The translations under genes and the position numbers were made by a program. The notes below the pieces were generated by a model that was not told the origin of the DNA, made no database searches, and worked only from the letters and a program-made list of their open reading frames with translations. From positions 36,848-100,847 of the forward strand of contig JBAMDO010000198.1 in the NCBI GenBank assembly GCA_037074765.1: a stretch of DNA of 64,000 bases. The letters are read 5' to 3'. The DNA is from Mansonella perstans (Eukaryota > Nematoda > Chromadorea > Rhabditida > Onchocercidae). Positions 10,952 through 24,137 of the stretch are shown one piece after another (position 1 is the stretch's first letter; the number at the start of each line of letters is the position of its first letter).

Positions 10952-13900
10952 ATGTCGATTCCTGAAAATATTCCTGCTTCATTTCCTGCTTATTTCGAAA
11001 ATTTGTGGAAAATTATTAGAAAAGACCCATTTTCGGATCGATCAATTGATTTCGCTCGACTAATTGCAGCTTATTATCTTGGTTATCCATTACTTGCATC
11101 AAGAAAGACAGGTTCACTTCCATCGCTTTACGAATGGCCTAAATCATCCTCAGGTTATTGACTTGCAATTTTTTTACAGTAATTAGTTTAAATAAGACTT
11201 TTTTATTAATTCCAAGTAATAGCAAATATTTGATATAAACTGTGAGAAGCATATAAATTTGCTAAAGATGTTTTTACAAATTTTAATCCGTTTTGAAGAG
11301 ATGTTAATTTTCATGTTAAAAAGTGAACACTTTGGTGAATTTTGTAGAAATAAATTCGGATGAAGTTGTGCTACTGAAGCGAGTTGACATTGCAAAAACA
11401 ATATCAAGTATATGCAACGAGCGTACACCGCCAATACTTCTGTGGGCTTGTGGTCATCACATTGAGGCCATTTATTATTGCGATCAATTTCGTGACCTAA
11501 AATCACAAGCGATGCTACGATTTCTTGAAGAACAGTTATCAGGGTTCATTCTTTGAGATACATTTTACAAAGAATAATCATCATTTGATAGTTTTTTCTT
11601 TATTCCTATAGTAAATATTCTTGTAACCACAGTATCTAAATACTAAAATTCGTTACCAAAATTGTTGATTGAGGAAACTTACACCAATATTATGAAGACA
11701 AATATGGATAACGGATCAGCCTGTTTAAGTCTTCGCTTATTTACATAATGCTATCAAATCGCGCACTGGTCATTTATGGATAATTAATAAAACAACAAAC
11801 AGTATGATGTAATAATATTGACATAATGAGAGAGAGAGCTATATGACCTTACCAAATCAACGGAGAAAATAATAGTAAACATCTCAGCTATTGAGATTGC
11901 AGAAGTTATTAAAAATTTAACAAAATTTATTCTAATTATTTGAAATTTTATTAATAATTTTGTAATGAAAAAGGAAGAGAACTTTGTTTTATCATTTCAG
12001 GCTTAAACTTCTGCAAACGTTTTGTGAAGGGCGCATTGAAATGGCTTTCAATGAATTGAATAACTTAGATGAGACAATAGAATACGGAAGTGTGCAAAAT
12101 ATGCAATTTTTATGGGGTAAATTAGCTGTTTCATTGCTTCAAATGGATGCTATTGCAGATACAGAAGCGGTAAATTTACTACTTGATCGGATATTGGTAA
12201 CAATGTACAATGTACATGAAATATTGCCTTTATTTGTAAGTGGTGAAATATCGGTAAGTTATTTGGCAAAGAGACTCCCGAATAAGCTAATCTCGAAAGT
12301 AAAATTTAGTGCTAATTCAAGATGTAAATTAATTAATTAGTAGATTTATTGATATACAATATTAGCACAAATTTACTTCAATATACAAATGAGCGATTTT
12401 TGTTCGTTGTTTCCTATCAATGAAATGTTAACTTTTTTTTTTTTTTTTTTTTGTAGTTACCACGACCGCCTGTTTATATGTGTACCACTTTCGTGAATTT
12501 CGGCAAAGAGCGAAACTGCTATATTCGTTTATGGATTCTTATCCAAGCTTATGCACACTTATTATCTAATGCTAATGTATTGCTCATTTGTATCGAACAT
12601 TTTTGTTGGAATTTCTTGAAAATAAATGCCAAATGTGAAGTAAGAGATTAGTTTCATTATTGCTAAAAATTAATGTCTTGAATTTTGATCTTAGCGTAAT
12701 TTGTTCGTGTTGCAGGTAATAATGAACAACATTAATTAATCCATTGAAGATTTTTCGTCTTTAATGGTTTATATTCAATGGATTGTCAAACTTTTATTAG
12801 GATTTAGATGTTTTGAAATTTGAGATATTTTCTTGATTTTTGAACTGGTTACTTTTTAGAGTGTATCCGTTTAAGTAAAAATACTTGAAAGTGAAAATTA
12901 ACTTATTGTTAGTATTTTGGGAAACAGCAAAGATATGAAAACATCCGTGGTGTAAAATCTCGATCAAAGTCAATTTCTTATTGGATTCATAGCTTCTCAA
13001 AATTTATTCTCATTGTATTGCGCCTTATAACCCGTGATGCTGCCACGATAGAACATCGAAATGTGTCTAGCGTAAGAAATTTGAAATTTCTTAAAATTTC
13101 AAACATTTTTGATCTTCAATAAAATTAATTCTTTATAATTTATCATTTTAATTAATAATGAAATAATTTTGTAATTCAATTTCTTTTTTATATATTTCTT
13201 TCAGAATCAAATAAAAAAAGCAATCAATAAATATTACAACTTATTGAATGGCAGCGAATGCAACAATGACGATGATTTATTAATCAAGTATGATCATTGT
13301 TTCATTTCCAGAAACACTCTTAAATTCTTTATTCCTTATTAAACAACTTCAATACTATATAATTTTTGTTGCTTTATTGTTTTTTTTTCATCATTATCAT
13401 AATGTTTGATAATGTATCGTTGCTGCATTGGTGCAGTACACTGAATTTATAGCTCTAAATTTGATATTTACAAGAATTTGTCAGCAATTTTTTTCTCAAA
13501 CAAATTGACGACGATGAGAAAAATGAACGACGGAATAATAACAGGAAAGATCAAATCGTTATAATATAATCTTATGTTTTCCCTTCTTACTTTCAATAAT
13601 CAATTAAGTTATCAATTGGAAACCTCAGAATTTCATCACCCATGTTTAAAAAAAAAATTTAGCTAAAATTTCAAATAAGTCTCAAATGGGCCAATTATGT
13701 GTTTTACTTTTGTATCATTGTATCTTTTATTAATATTGCTAGATGATTCTTTTCGGATTTTCAGATGGATAAAAGAAGCTGATCAATACGATTTTGAACA
13801 ATTAAACCATTTATTCGATTATTTGTCTACATTTCATTCATCATTTGCGCATATGAATGAATTTTGTCCCGAAAATATTACTTGCTGGCGAAATCACTTG

Positions 13901-15329
13901 CTCAAAGAAGTGGTTGAGTTAATTTTCATCAATTAATTATTGGTGGTCCAACAAATTCAACAAATACAACAAATCCTGTTGTTGTATTTACATGCAGCTT
14001 AAAATTTCAGCATTCAAAAAGTTGAAATTTATGTTTAAAACAAAAATCTCACGGTAACATTAAATTTGCTTAAATCTACTACTACTTATTAATTATTGCA
14101 GGTACTTCAAGAGGATTTAAACAAGAGTGAAATGCAACAAGATGTACAAATAAATACTGCAGTTCGGACAAAGGTTATTTAAATTAAATTTCCGACTTTA
14201 TTTTTTCAATTTTAAACTTTACAAATGCTATTGTTCATTGCAAAACAGTATTGCTGAGAGAGGAATTGATAGATTATACATTCTATGCTTTATGTTAGCT
14301 TATTCAAGAGTTTTTTTTGCTCTTTTTAATATTCATCAAAGTTTTTCGCTGATAATGACAATAAATAAGACATTTATTCTTATTTTCAAAAAAATTTCGA
14401 AGACTTAGTTTAAGGTATCAGACGGAGTATTGATAAGAGCGGAATACATAGCACGTTGTTGGTCATATCCAACATATGTCGCTGATGAGGAATTGTTAGC
14501 AATGAATTTGAGGCTATATCCTTCCGAATTTGTTCATTGTACTACCGCAAGTATTGCTACTTCTTCATTGAAAAACTTGCGAAGAATGGAATTCGGATCA
14601 GGAATATTATATCATTCGTCGCGTGATACTCGACCTTACGTTCAGCATCTTGTTACAATCACATCACGTTCTTTTCCAACTGTTACACATCATTTAAAAT
14701 CTAAGGATACAGCGGTCATTGACAAGATGGATTCCTGGAGGAAACTTGATGGTGCAATGCAGAAAGTGAACGCAATGATTGATGAAGTTGAACAGGAACT
14801 TCGAAGTACCTCATCATATGTAAAAACTTTGCTGAATAACAAGCCAATGATGGTATTTGCTAAAAATGCAACAAATGCAACAAGTGGAAGTGATGAGATA
14901 TCATCTTCTAACATTAGCAGCATATCATTAAGCCGGAAATCGGCAACACCATTCGTTACTGAACAATGCAACTTTATCAATGATGGTCGTTATTCACTTG
15001 ATTCAAATCGTGAACCAGAATGCAATTTAGAAATAGAAAAGCTAAATTTAAATTTGCTATCACCTCAACCAACTGTTCGTAATACTGCTGTATGTACTAT
15101 GTTCGCATCAACAACAAAAGCCTCACACGCATCTCCGGTTATGTCAGATTCGTTACGTTCGGTTGCTACAACAACACCACTACCAGTATGGTTGAAATTA
15201 CTACCAGTTAAACAAAAAAATTTTCTCCTGTCGCTTACTCCAACGATTAATCAAACAAAAGGTAGCATATTTCCATATCTAGGATTGCAGGATTATTGTA
15301 TCCAAATATTGTTAAGGCATGAATATTAA
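10952..15329 (+). CDS. unrecognised 738-residue protein, ten exons
   Basis: Exons 10952-11153, 11348-11543, 12001-12253, 12457-12639, 12695-12715, 12928-13071, 13205-13287, 13765-13912, 14102-14173, 14415-15329; the 2217 nt close in frame. I do not recognise the protein. The first ~530 residues look like a mostly alpha-helical, Leu-rich solenoid (e.g. PPILLWACGHHIEAIYYCDQ; LLDRILVTMYNVHEILPLF). A coiled-coil-like helix follows (DGAMQKVNAMIDEVEQELRS). The last ~190 residues are Ser/Thr/Asn-rich and probably disordered. No signal peptide or catalytic motif is seen. Scaffold-like families such as nucleoporins or trafficking complexes have this layout, but that is only a guess from shape. The start ATG lies 21 nt after an acceptor-like tttttttag (ending 10930). 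Exon 5 is only 21 nt. Splicing within the last exon at 15262 (AAAG|GTAGCA) cannot be excluded. Confidence 0.78.
12695..12715 (+). other. 21-nt microexon (RNLFVLQ)
   Basis: Flanked by acceptor gatcttag and donor GTAATA, phase 0 on both sides, encoding seven residues. Skipping it keeps the frame, so it may be alternative or even not real. The neighbouring exons (12457-12639 and 12928-13071) are also phase 0 at this junction. Confidence 0.45.
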
Positions 15330-16824
15330 ATATATGTATGATAAAAAAAATCGCTGATTTTAGATGTTTAAATTTGTATCTGTGAAGTTGTGTATAAATT
15401 GAGAAATCTTGTTCACACGAACGAAAATTTTTTATTCAGCCAATATGACAGAGTTTCATTCCAGAAACGAATGAAGATGACAATGTTCCAAAAATTCAAC
15501 TAACACAAATGAAAATATTGGAGGAGATGAGTGAAAAAAAGCAACTACGCCCAAATAATTTGAAATTTCAGCTCATTACAACGATTTCTTCCACTCAAAC
15601 TCTATGATTATTATTAGATTGAAATGATGTACAAAAATGCCGAAAGTAATGTTTGTAAATAGAGCATGAACTATTCGTAAGAGTATCGCCATTGTGCAAT
15701 GTCATTTAGACTGGTTATTTAAATTTTTTCTTTCATCACTGTAACGAAGACTAAAAAAAAGTGCCTGATCATCTTGTGCAATGTATTCCTGGAAGTGCCG
15801 TTTCCATAAAACCGGTAAGGTGATATATGCAAAAACCGTCTGCAAAAGTGTCACCGTTCAAAACTCAATCAACTGATTACATGGATATAATTAAAACTTT
15901 ATTTATAAAAATTTTAAAGTCTGATGTAATTGCTATGAAATTTGTTGAATCATTTATTTAGTATCGCCAAACTAAAAATGATAATACTTCATTTGCATCA
16001 TTGATTAATTGACTGATTAAGAGAAAGTTTGCATACATCTATCGATTAACTACAATTAGCAATAATTAAAAACGTGAATACATATGGACTAGAATACTTC
16101 AACACTAATAATAGCTATTTACGGAATATTATGGAATGATAAATTAGGCTAACAAAAGGTAATTGTTGAAAATAAATCTACACATATCAATCGGGATGTA
16201 CAAAGATCAAGTTGAATTTTACTTTTTTTTTTAATTTTTCTAAAATAATTCTTGTTTCATGATATTAACTTTCAGACTTTAAATACAATTGGAAGTTTTT
16301 TTTAGTAATTGATCATTTGAAATAAAAAAAATTCCTGGATGCAAAGAATTGTACTGTGTGTAAGAGACAAACATCACGAACTACTGAACTTAACAGAGTC
16401 TAATACAAATAATACACCGAAGATAAGTGGTATAAGTGATACTATAAACGATACAATTTTTTCATTCAGTTTCATGAATCATGTAATTGAATAGCTGGCA
16501 AAGATTTTTTTTTTTAATCCAAATATTTTTTTTTGCAAAACTATGTTAAATATTGTACAGAATACTTCCAAAAAATTTAAGTTATTTTAAATAAATCAGA
16601 ATAAATTTCCTAGGGATCGAAAATTATGAAAGTCGTCAAAGTGATAAATTTTCTAATTTTGTGTCACATTATATTGACTTCTGGACTTTATACTACGACT
16701 CCAAATTTTTTTTCAATATTTTGCTCATTTGCAATGTAAAACAAAAAAACTCTTTAAAATGTATTTTCATGACGTAAAAAAAAAAGTCAGGCGTGCCGCA
16801 TTCGTCGATACTGCTGATCGGATT
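15330..16824. other. intergenic region between convergent 3' ends
   Basis: 1.5 kb between the stop of the 738-residue gene (plus) and the stop of cha-1 (minus). It carries both 3' UTRs. AT-rich with several A/T homopolymers; no coding or structured element seen. Confidence 0.7.
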
Positions 16825-19800
16825 TTACGGCATAATTAGTGCTTGAATATCGTAAAGTGAATCGACCAAAGACTTCTTAAAATGTTCAGCATTTGTTACA
16901 GCACAACTTTTAAATGAGGATGGTGCAAAGATGATATAATGTGATTGAATGTTGTATGAACAACCATAGCCATCTTTAACAACAGGCCCATAACAAAGGT
17001 ATGTGTCACTTATTGAGGCGGAAGTTGTCACCTGCAACAAAACAAAAAAAAAAATAGTTTGCTAAATCTTACTGTTCTACGTCATTCACAAGAAAAAAAC
17101 ATATATAATCAAGCACAATTGACAAACCTGGCTTGTTGATAACGGAAATCGCATAGTTTCTGTCCATATAGGACCCTGAAAAAGATCTGGCATGTTTGAT
17201 AACAATCCTTTGTCCACTTCCTCCTTAGCAAGTAACTGAAGCGCGCATAAATGATTATCGATACCATAACCATGTATATTCTGCAAAACTTTTTTTTTAT
17301 TACAAAAAAAAGAAAAGAATTTATTGATTACAAAATTTAAGTTTTCTTGAATTCTTGAATCAATCAGGGATTCATGGATTTAATGCAAATTTTATGTCAG
17401 TTTCTCTTGCAATACGATTGATATACCTCAAGTGTAATTTCTGCTTGCTTCTTTACTGCTTCTACAAACAATTTTTGCTTCTCATCCTGAAATATATTCG
17501 TTAAAAAAAAATTCATTTTTTTCACGGAAATCAAAGTAAAAAATTTTGGCTGTGTATTGATTTCATATTGTTAAGTGATAAAACTGGTTAGAACAAAGAT
17601 TACTGTTACATTACTGCAGTATTTCTTCAATGTAATTTGTCGAAATCAAAATTTTTCGAAATAAAACCAAAGGAAACAATTAAATACACACTCGTGTTTT
17701 ATTTTTCATTTGCATTGCTTGCACCCACAATAACGCTTGCGGTGTCGCAGAACGAATGTTATCCACACGACCGTAACGAAATCGTCGGATGGACGCACTT
17801 TCATACGTTGACACTAAGTGTCCGTGCAATCTATACACAAAATGTATTACTATGGTTTTTAAATTTTTTACAGAAAACTTTTTATTAAAGAGGATTTCAT
17901 AAACGTAAACATATCCTGCAAATATATTAATAAAGGACGTGAATATCCGATTAAAGTAGGCTTTCCTGAAATGAATTAATTGATCAATGAAAACCTGTAG
18001 TAAGCAAGTTGCATCGTCAATTGAACAAAACCATCCGGACTAATTTTGCATGATTTGATGAATTCTTTTCCAAATCCGTCAAAAATTAACACTTTTAAAT
18101 TTAAATCATTGGCCAAACTAAAAAAAAAAAGGACAAATATGCAGAAATACATCAGATATCTAAATTATAAATGTTACTGCGAACAACAGACAATTTGTCA
18201 TTGTCATCGGAAAATACTGAGATTATTTCTGAATTCAAATTTCCTATAGCTACTTAATCAAGAATATTGATACCAAACTACAAATCAGACTGTTTTTTTT
18301 TTGATCTGTATCAACGATTCTAAATTTTGAAATCATTTCTCAACTTCTGAACTCTGTTTCATTTTTTTTTTGCTTTCAATCGGCTTTAAGGAATGTAAAT
18401 TAAAAAAGTTTACTCATTGAAGACTTCAATTTGTTTTTGTAAAATTGATTTGGCATTTGACGATATGGTCCAGTGAAGTTCCAATGGAGTTATATTCTTT
18501 GTATTTTCATTCTAAAAAAAAGAAATTCTCTTTTATTGAAAAGTAATTTAAATTAAAAGCATAGAACGAAAGAGAAGAAATTTCATTCATCAAGAAATTA
18601 TATTAGTTACAAAAAAAGACAAAATAAAAAAATTGCTTTACAAGAAATTGAAATTGAAACTGAATTTAAAACGAAAAAATAAGTTTAAATGTTGGTCAGT
18701 TTAGCATACCATATGCCGCTGTCCATTATTCTGCTTTACAAATTCCATAACATATTCGCCCAATTTTATAAGTACAATCCCCTCTGCAACCGAATGTTCT
18801 ATGCATAATCCATTTGTACCGTCACTTGCAACAATAATCTGTTTATATTCCACATAATCCATTTGTACAACATTTTTTCAAAAAAAATGAAATGATTGTA
18901 CTATGTGACAAAAATGTTACATAGTACAATCAATACGATTAACCAGTTACATGATTTTTATTTTAATTAAAGTTATTTTTTTGAATTCTAACAAATTGAA
19001 ATAATAAAAAATTCAAGAAGGTTAAAATACAATTAATTTCTATTTCAAAAACAATCCATACTTGTATGGTTATATCGTACCAACGATTTAGGCCCAGTGC
19101 TTCGCTTCCAAAACCATGTAATAAATGCATTCCACGATATGCTAAATTACTTTCATAATTCTCAGACCATTTAATTGCGCTATGTGTATCGATGCAAACA
19201 CCAAATGAAGCCGATTTGATCCAATTTAATGCTTCCCGATTCTGTTTATCTAAAATGTTTATTAGAAGTTGGGCATACTTCAATTTACAATATTTCAGTT
19301 TGAAAATTAGCTAATTAAATGTTCAATTACCTCATTGGCTTTTTTTTAACATTACTATTTTTTATTTTGTCAGTTTTTTGGTTAGATAATATTTTTTTAT
19401 CAGTTGACTATGTCAACAATTTCATTTTGCTTCTTGAATTCCAGTCATTTGAACTAAAAAGATTAATGCTGCAACTTTTTTTTTCCTGAATTTTGTTTTG
19501 TTTGTGCAATATTTATTGTACTAAAAATCTATCTAAATAACTTGTAAATAAAAAATTAATCCAACAAATGGAAAAAAAAATCCACCAAAAATGAAATAAA
19601 TAGTAGACTGAAATGATTCAAAGGATAATCAACAAAATAATATTACACCTAAATTAATCAAAAAAAGAAAAATCCTAACAAAAATATTTTACAAAAAAAA
19701 CCCAATTAGAAAATATTTCGACTTGTAAACAAAAATTTTATCAAACTTTTAAACAACAAATTAATTAAATATTTTGACACTGAAATGAATTTTATATATG

Positions 19801-22800
19801 TTGAAAAAAAGGAAAAAAAAATTATAATTTTAACAAGCTTCATTATTTACAGTTTTCCATAAATTTTAATATATAAGTGAGTTTGACAAACAAAACGAAC
19901 CTTCCTTCATAATATTCCAAAATCTTGCAGCATCGTTACGGTCACCTACACTGCCACCAGCAATATTAATATCTTTCATCTTGTCACCACCGGCTCGGCT
20001 CATTTCAACAACCTTTTCAAGTTGTTTTGCTATTTCCGCTTGTGACAACCGAACACCATCAAGTCGAGTGAACACAACAAATGTCTGTATATCAAAGTAT
20101 TATCATTATTTAACTTATAATACACTTCTATGTATTAGAGAAACACGTACAGTTGAAATATGTTACAGAATCTATTATCATCTGCAACATAAACTGAAAA
20201 ACATTTGATAACAATAGACAAAATACAAGGAAACATCTATATCCATATCTATTTTTATAAAAATGGATTAGAGCAGAAGAATTTAATCTATTTGAATTTG
20301 ATTATTCGGAAAAATAAAAAAACTTAAGTAAATTCAAATCTGACAAAAAAAATGAAAATGTTACCAATTAATTGTTGATATTTTTTCTTTGCTCTGCTTT
20401 TTTTTCTTTCTCAACTTTTTTTTTCATTTTTCATTAATGAAATAGGAAAAAAAGTAATTATTGCGTAAATTTACCTGATTATTGCACATAACAAGTATAT
20501 GCTCTTCGCAATTAATCACGTCATTTCCGTGAGAAATTGATTTGTAATGTTGAATATCTAATGGAATACATGGTTCACGGTAACAGCGAAATATACGATC
20601 ATATTGATCCATACACATATATTCTTTATTAAGACCTGTTGAAACTTCAAGCGGTATAAGTTTCCTGCAAATTACTTGTCATCTTTTCCCTTAATCATTT
20701 TCCTTTTCTTTTTTTGGACTAAAATTTGTGCAATGTTTAGATTTTTTGAAAAATTTCCATCATAACTAAAAATATTGTAAGTTTCCGTTTTGCAATAGGT
20801 AGTTATTGTTATTATTATTGAACATTTCTTAGCGTTCTTGAGAAAATTTTTTCAAAAAAAAATTTAGTAGGCTATTGGAATAGCTATTATATGTTAACTA
20901 TCCTTACATTTCCGATAACTTACCCAGCAAAATTGGGTACCCGTTTTAGACATCTAAAGCCTGTTTTAAAAAAAAAAATGACATCTATGAAATATTACAT
21001 AAAAATGACCCATTTGTCATTATGTTTGAAAATAAAAATTTAATCTAGCTCAATGTCAATTGTTTATTTCATCTTTACATTAAATTCTTGAAATAGTTGC
21101 TCATGCATTAACATTATTGATCCCAAATTATTCCTAAAATTCATTAATAAAGCTAATTAAGGGAAAAGTTTTCAAAAATTTCGAATTTTCCGTACCTGTC
21201 AATTAAATCTTTATAATCACAAAATCCACGAATAAGCAATGATGTGTAACTGAAAAAATAATAATGATAATAATATGGGAAAGAAATGTTTTGTTTGAAA
21301 TTCAAAAAAAAAAAAAAAACTATATAGTTTTTTATTGGAGCATTTTCAGATGTTGATAAAAATTTGCCTCAGTTGTTCGCCCAAATTGTTGAATTTTTGT
21401 TGTGGAAAGATATAAGCTGGATTAGAATTTACTGGTAATGGAAGTCTTACTTTCAAGTACATTTCCGGTAACCAGAATTGATTGATCTAAAAATGCTGAT
21501 GTGTTTGAAAAAATGCTTTTTGATGCTCAAGGAAAATTTTTCACTCTTTCTAATTATTGTGCAAACGATTTTTACATTGACCAATTTTTTCTTTTTTTTT
21601 ACAAAACCTCAAATATCGTAACAATCGGAAAAGGAAACTGATAAACTTAAATCAAATTTACTGCAAAAAATTACATAAGCATTTCAATCTTAACTTCCAA
21701 AAATTTTCCTCGAACTTACCCAGTTATCTTTCTCATTTGCTATTTTTTCAAGTTTTTTTTGTAATTTTGCACCAATATTTCGAAAATCAACAATTGCTTT
21801 TTCAGTATGCGATAACTTTGTTTGATCGCTGTTAACCACCACGGATGCATATTCCAGATATCGTTTAAGAGTATGTTCCAGTGAAGGTAGTGGTGGTTTT
21901 GGAATAGCATTCTGGAAAATAGCTACCTAGATAAAAAAAGAATTAAAGAAAAACGAATGTTCCTAATCCAATTTTTAAAAGCTCACTTATTTTTCATAAC
22001 ATTTCGTTTGTTGCAACCAGTAAAAATTTTATTACTTTTAAACAGATTCTAAGTTAATTTCAATGTCACATGTCATTAGATTTACATTCTATTTTATCAA
22101 ATAGAAATACTGGTATTAAAAAATTAGAAAAAGCAACTTTCCGTGATAGTTAATCCGGTAGTTTTTTAAAGATACAGCAAGCTCCTGCGACATTTTTATT
22201 CAGCAGTGATGCAACGATTCTTTATTTAGTAGTTAGAAGTTCAATGTTTCTCTTCTTTACTTTAATGCTTAAAATTTTAGAAAAATGTATAAAATTTCTT
22301 AAGACTCGCCTTCTGAACATCCGGATAGGTAGCTTTTGTTTCTTGCTTGCATAACAAGAGTTTAAATATGTTAGATAAATGTAGACTATGATTACATTGG
22401 AAGCCTTTTATGAGTATCATTTTCATTCTATTACAATCAACTTCTCCTCGTTAAGCCGTCCTGTAAACTTCCCGATGTACGAATAATCCCGAAATTTTCG
22501 CTTAATAACCTTCATTTTTTCGCTTTTCCAACTATTTTTTATTTTTTTTATAACTAATGATTTGAAATTCAGGTGCATCATAAGATTGAAACTTCGTTTT
22601 AAATGCTTTAAAATGCAGAGATTTTACGGATGGAAAAACATGCAAATAACGCAATCGGATCCCATCGTTAAATAACGATCACCATGCAAGCAATAAAGAT
22701 TTTTGTTTTCTTTGAAATTTTTGACCATCAGTTTACTAAATTTAAAAGCCTATTGAAAAAAAAAATGTTAGATAGTGGAATAAATTTTACCAAGTATACA

Positions 22801-24118
22801 TTTTAAAACTGGGGAAATTGCATCAAATAAATAAATTTCGATTACTAAGCATTACACAGGGATTTTCAAAGGGAGAAAAAAATTCAGTGTTACGAATCAC
22901 TTTTTATCGCTCCCTAGGGTAATTTGTCATCAAAGCAAGCTATTTTCCATATATTAAGAAAATTTTAATTAAAGTTCTCTGACATCAGATAACAGAATCG
23001 CATTATAATCTTCCTGTGTCACTCCTCTAGTTATCGCATTATTGGGCACCACTTGATAGGCTTTCTAGATGTTTTATCACTGACATCACATTTCTAGGAT
23101 ATTTGACAACATAAGAAACGTAAAACGCCAGTTTTTTTCCGTTTTATATCTCATTTTATAACAAACTTGATAGCGTTAGAATAAAAAGTCAAAAATTTCT
23201 GATTTTTCGTTCGAACTAAGAAATTAAGGCTTTTTTTCATGCAAATATAAAAAATTTCAATTTCATAATAAAAACCTTAATTTATAAACTAATAAATTAA
23301 GGTTTTATTTTTTTTTTTTTTTTACTAATTTTTTTTTTTTTATGCAAAAATGAAAAACAAAACCTTAATTTTTTTTTGAAAACCTTAATTTTTTAGTTCA
23401 ATTATTATTCCTCAATTTATGCAAAAATGTTTGTAATAATTAACTTACACTTAATTAATTGTAAAATCGAGTAAAAAAAAACGATCTTTCGTTGAATGCA
23501 TGCTTAATGCTTAATATCTTGCATACTGCTTAATATCTTGCAAAGTAATTTAAGACTTTCCTTTTTTTAAAAAAATCTTTCAGAAAAAATTGTAAACTAT
23601 TCTGCATTTAAACAAATATTAATAAATATAAAATTGTTAAATGAAGTCAAGAAAAGCATATTCACAAGGAGTCAAAAAATAAATATTTGTGTGAATGGTG
23701 GGAGCGACAAAAATTTTTATAGCTCTACCTGTAATGTTTACACATCAAATCTAGTTTTGCAATTTTTCAATTGTTATTTTGATTTATAGCAGCACGAGAA
23801 AATTACTTTTGAATTAGATAATATAAATGTCTTCGATTCAGATGATTATCGATTATTTTTTATTGTTAAAGTAATAAGAGTGTCAATCTTTACATTTCCT
23901 TTATTATTAATCCTTGCAAATCACATTTTTGAAATGTTCTTTGGTATTATTCGAAGTATATAAATTGATTGAAATGGACTTTCGCCTTTTTAAAATTTTC
24001 CTAAATTGGCAAAAATAAATGAAAAAGATCGAAGAAAAAAGAAACAAGTAAAAGAACTTACCTCATACCAGTCATTTGTCAAATTTTCTTTAACAACAGT
24101 ACATTTGTTATCATTCAT
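16825..24118 (-). CDS. cha-1: choline O-acetyltransferase
   Basis: Makes acetylcholine from choline and acetyl-CoA in cholinergic nerve terminals. Fourteen coding exons (high to low): 24118-24062, 21926-21720, 21486-21368, 21249-21196, 20664-20475, 20084-19901, 19249-19062, 18838-18710, 18511-18414, 18117-17995, 17830-17692, 17486-17427, 17280-17128, 17031-16825; 1908 nt, 635 residues, in frame, close to known ChATs in length. Family hallmarks: N-terminal [30 protein letters not shown], the catalytic His348 in [37 protein letters not shown] and the C-terminal [15 protein letters not shown]. ChAT rather than carnitine acyltransferase is shown by [10 protein letters not shown] and [13 protein letters not shown] (Val-Asp-Asn at 472-474, where carnitine enzymes have a Thr-containing triplet). 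Exon 3 uses a GC donor. The exon beginning at 24137 is open in frame upstream of the ATG, so a longer N-terminus is possible but not needed. The shared 5' exon with unc-17 is inferred. Confidence 0.95.
18894..18931. repeat. 16-bp stem hairpin in a cha-1 intron
   Basis: GATTGTACTATGTGAC and GTTACATAGTACAATC flank a 6-nt loop; one G-T type mismatch. It lies in the intron between exons 19249-19062 and 18838-18710. Confidence 0.75.
21366..21367 (-). other. non-canonical GC splice donor in cha-1
   Basis: Exon 21486-21368 ends CTGAG and is followed by GCAAAT on the minus strand. No GT lies within the next ~40 nt. Joining at the GC to the acceptor above 21249 preserves phase 2 and the conserved alignment ([12 protein letters not shown] against ChAT QLRFAASLISG). 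A strong GTAAGA lies inside the exon but would remove the conserved PLPVNSNPA block. Confidence 0.8.
23271..23306. repeat. perfect 15-bp hairpin with CCTTAATTT copies, cha-1 intron 1
   Basis: AAAACCTTAATTTAT, a 6-nt loop, then its exact reverse complement. Further CCTTAATTT copies lie at about 23222 (inverted), 23363 and 23384, interspersed with long T runs. Located in the large first coding intron of cha-1 (21927-24061). Confidence 0.8.
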
Positions 24119-24137
24119 TACCAATAATCGATAAATG

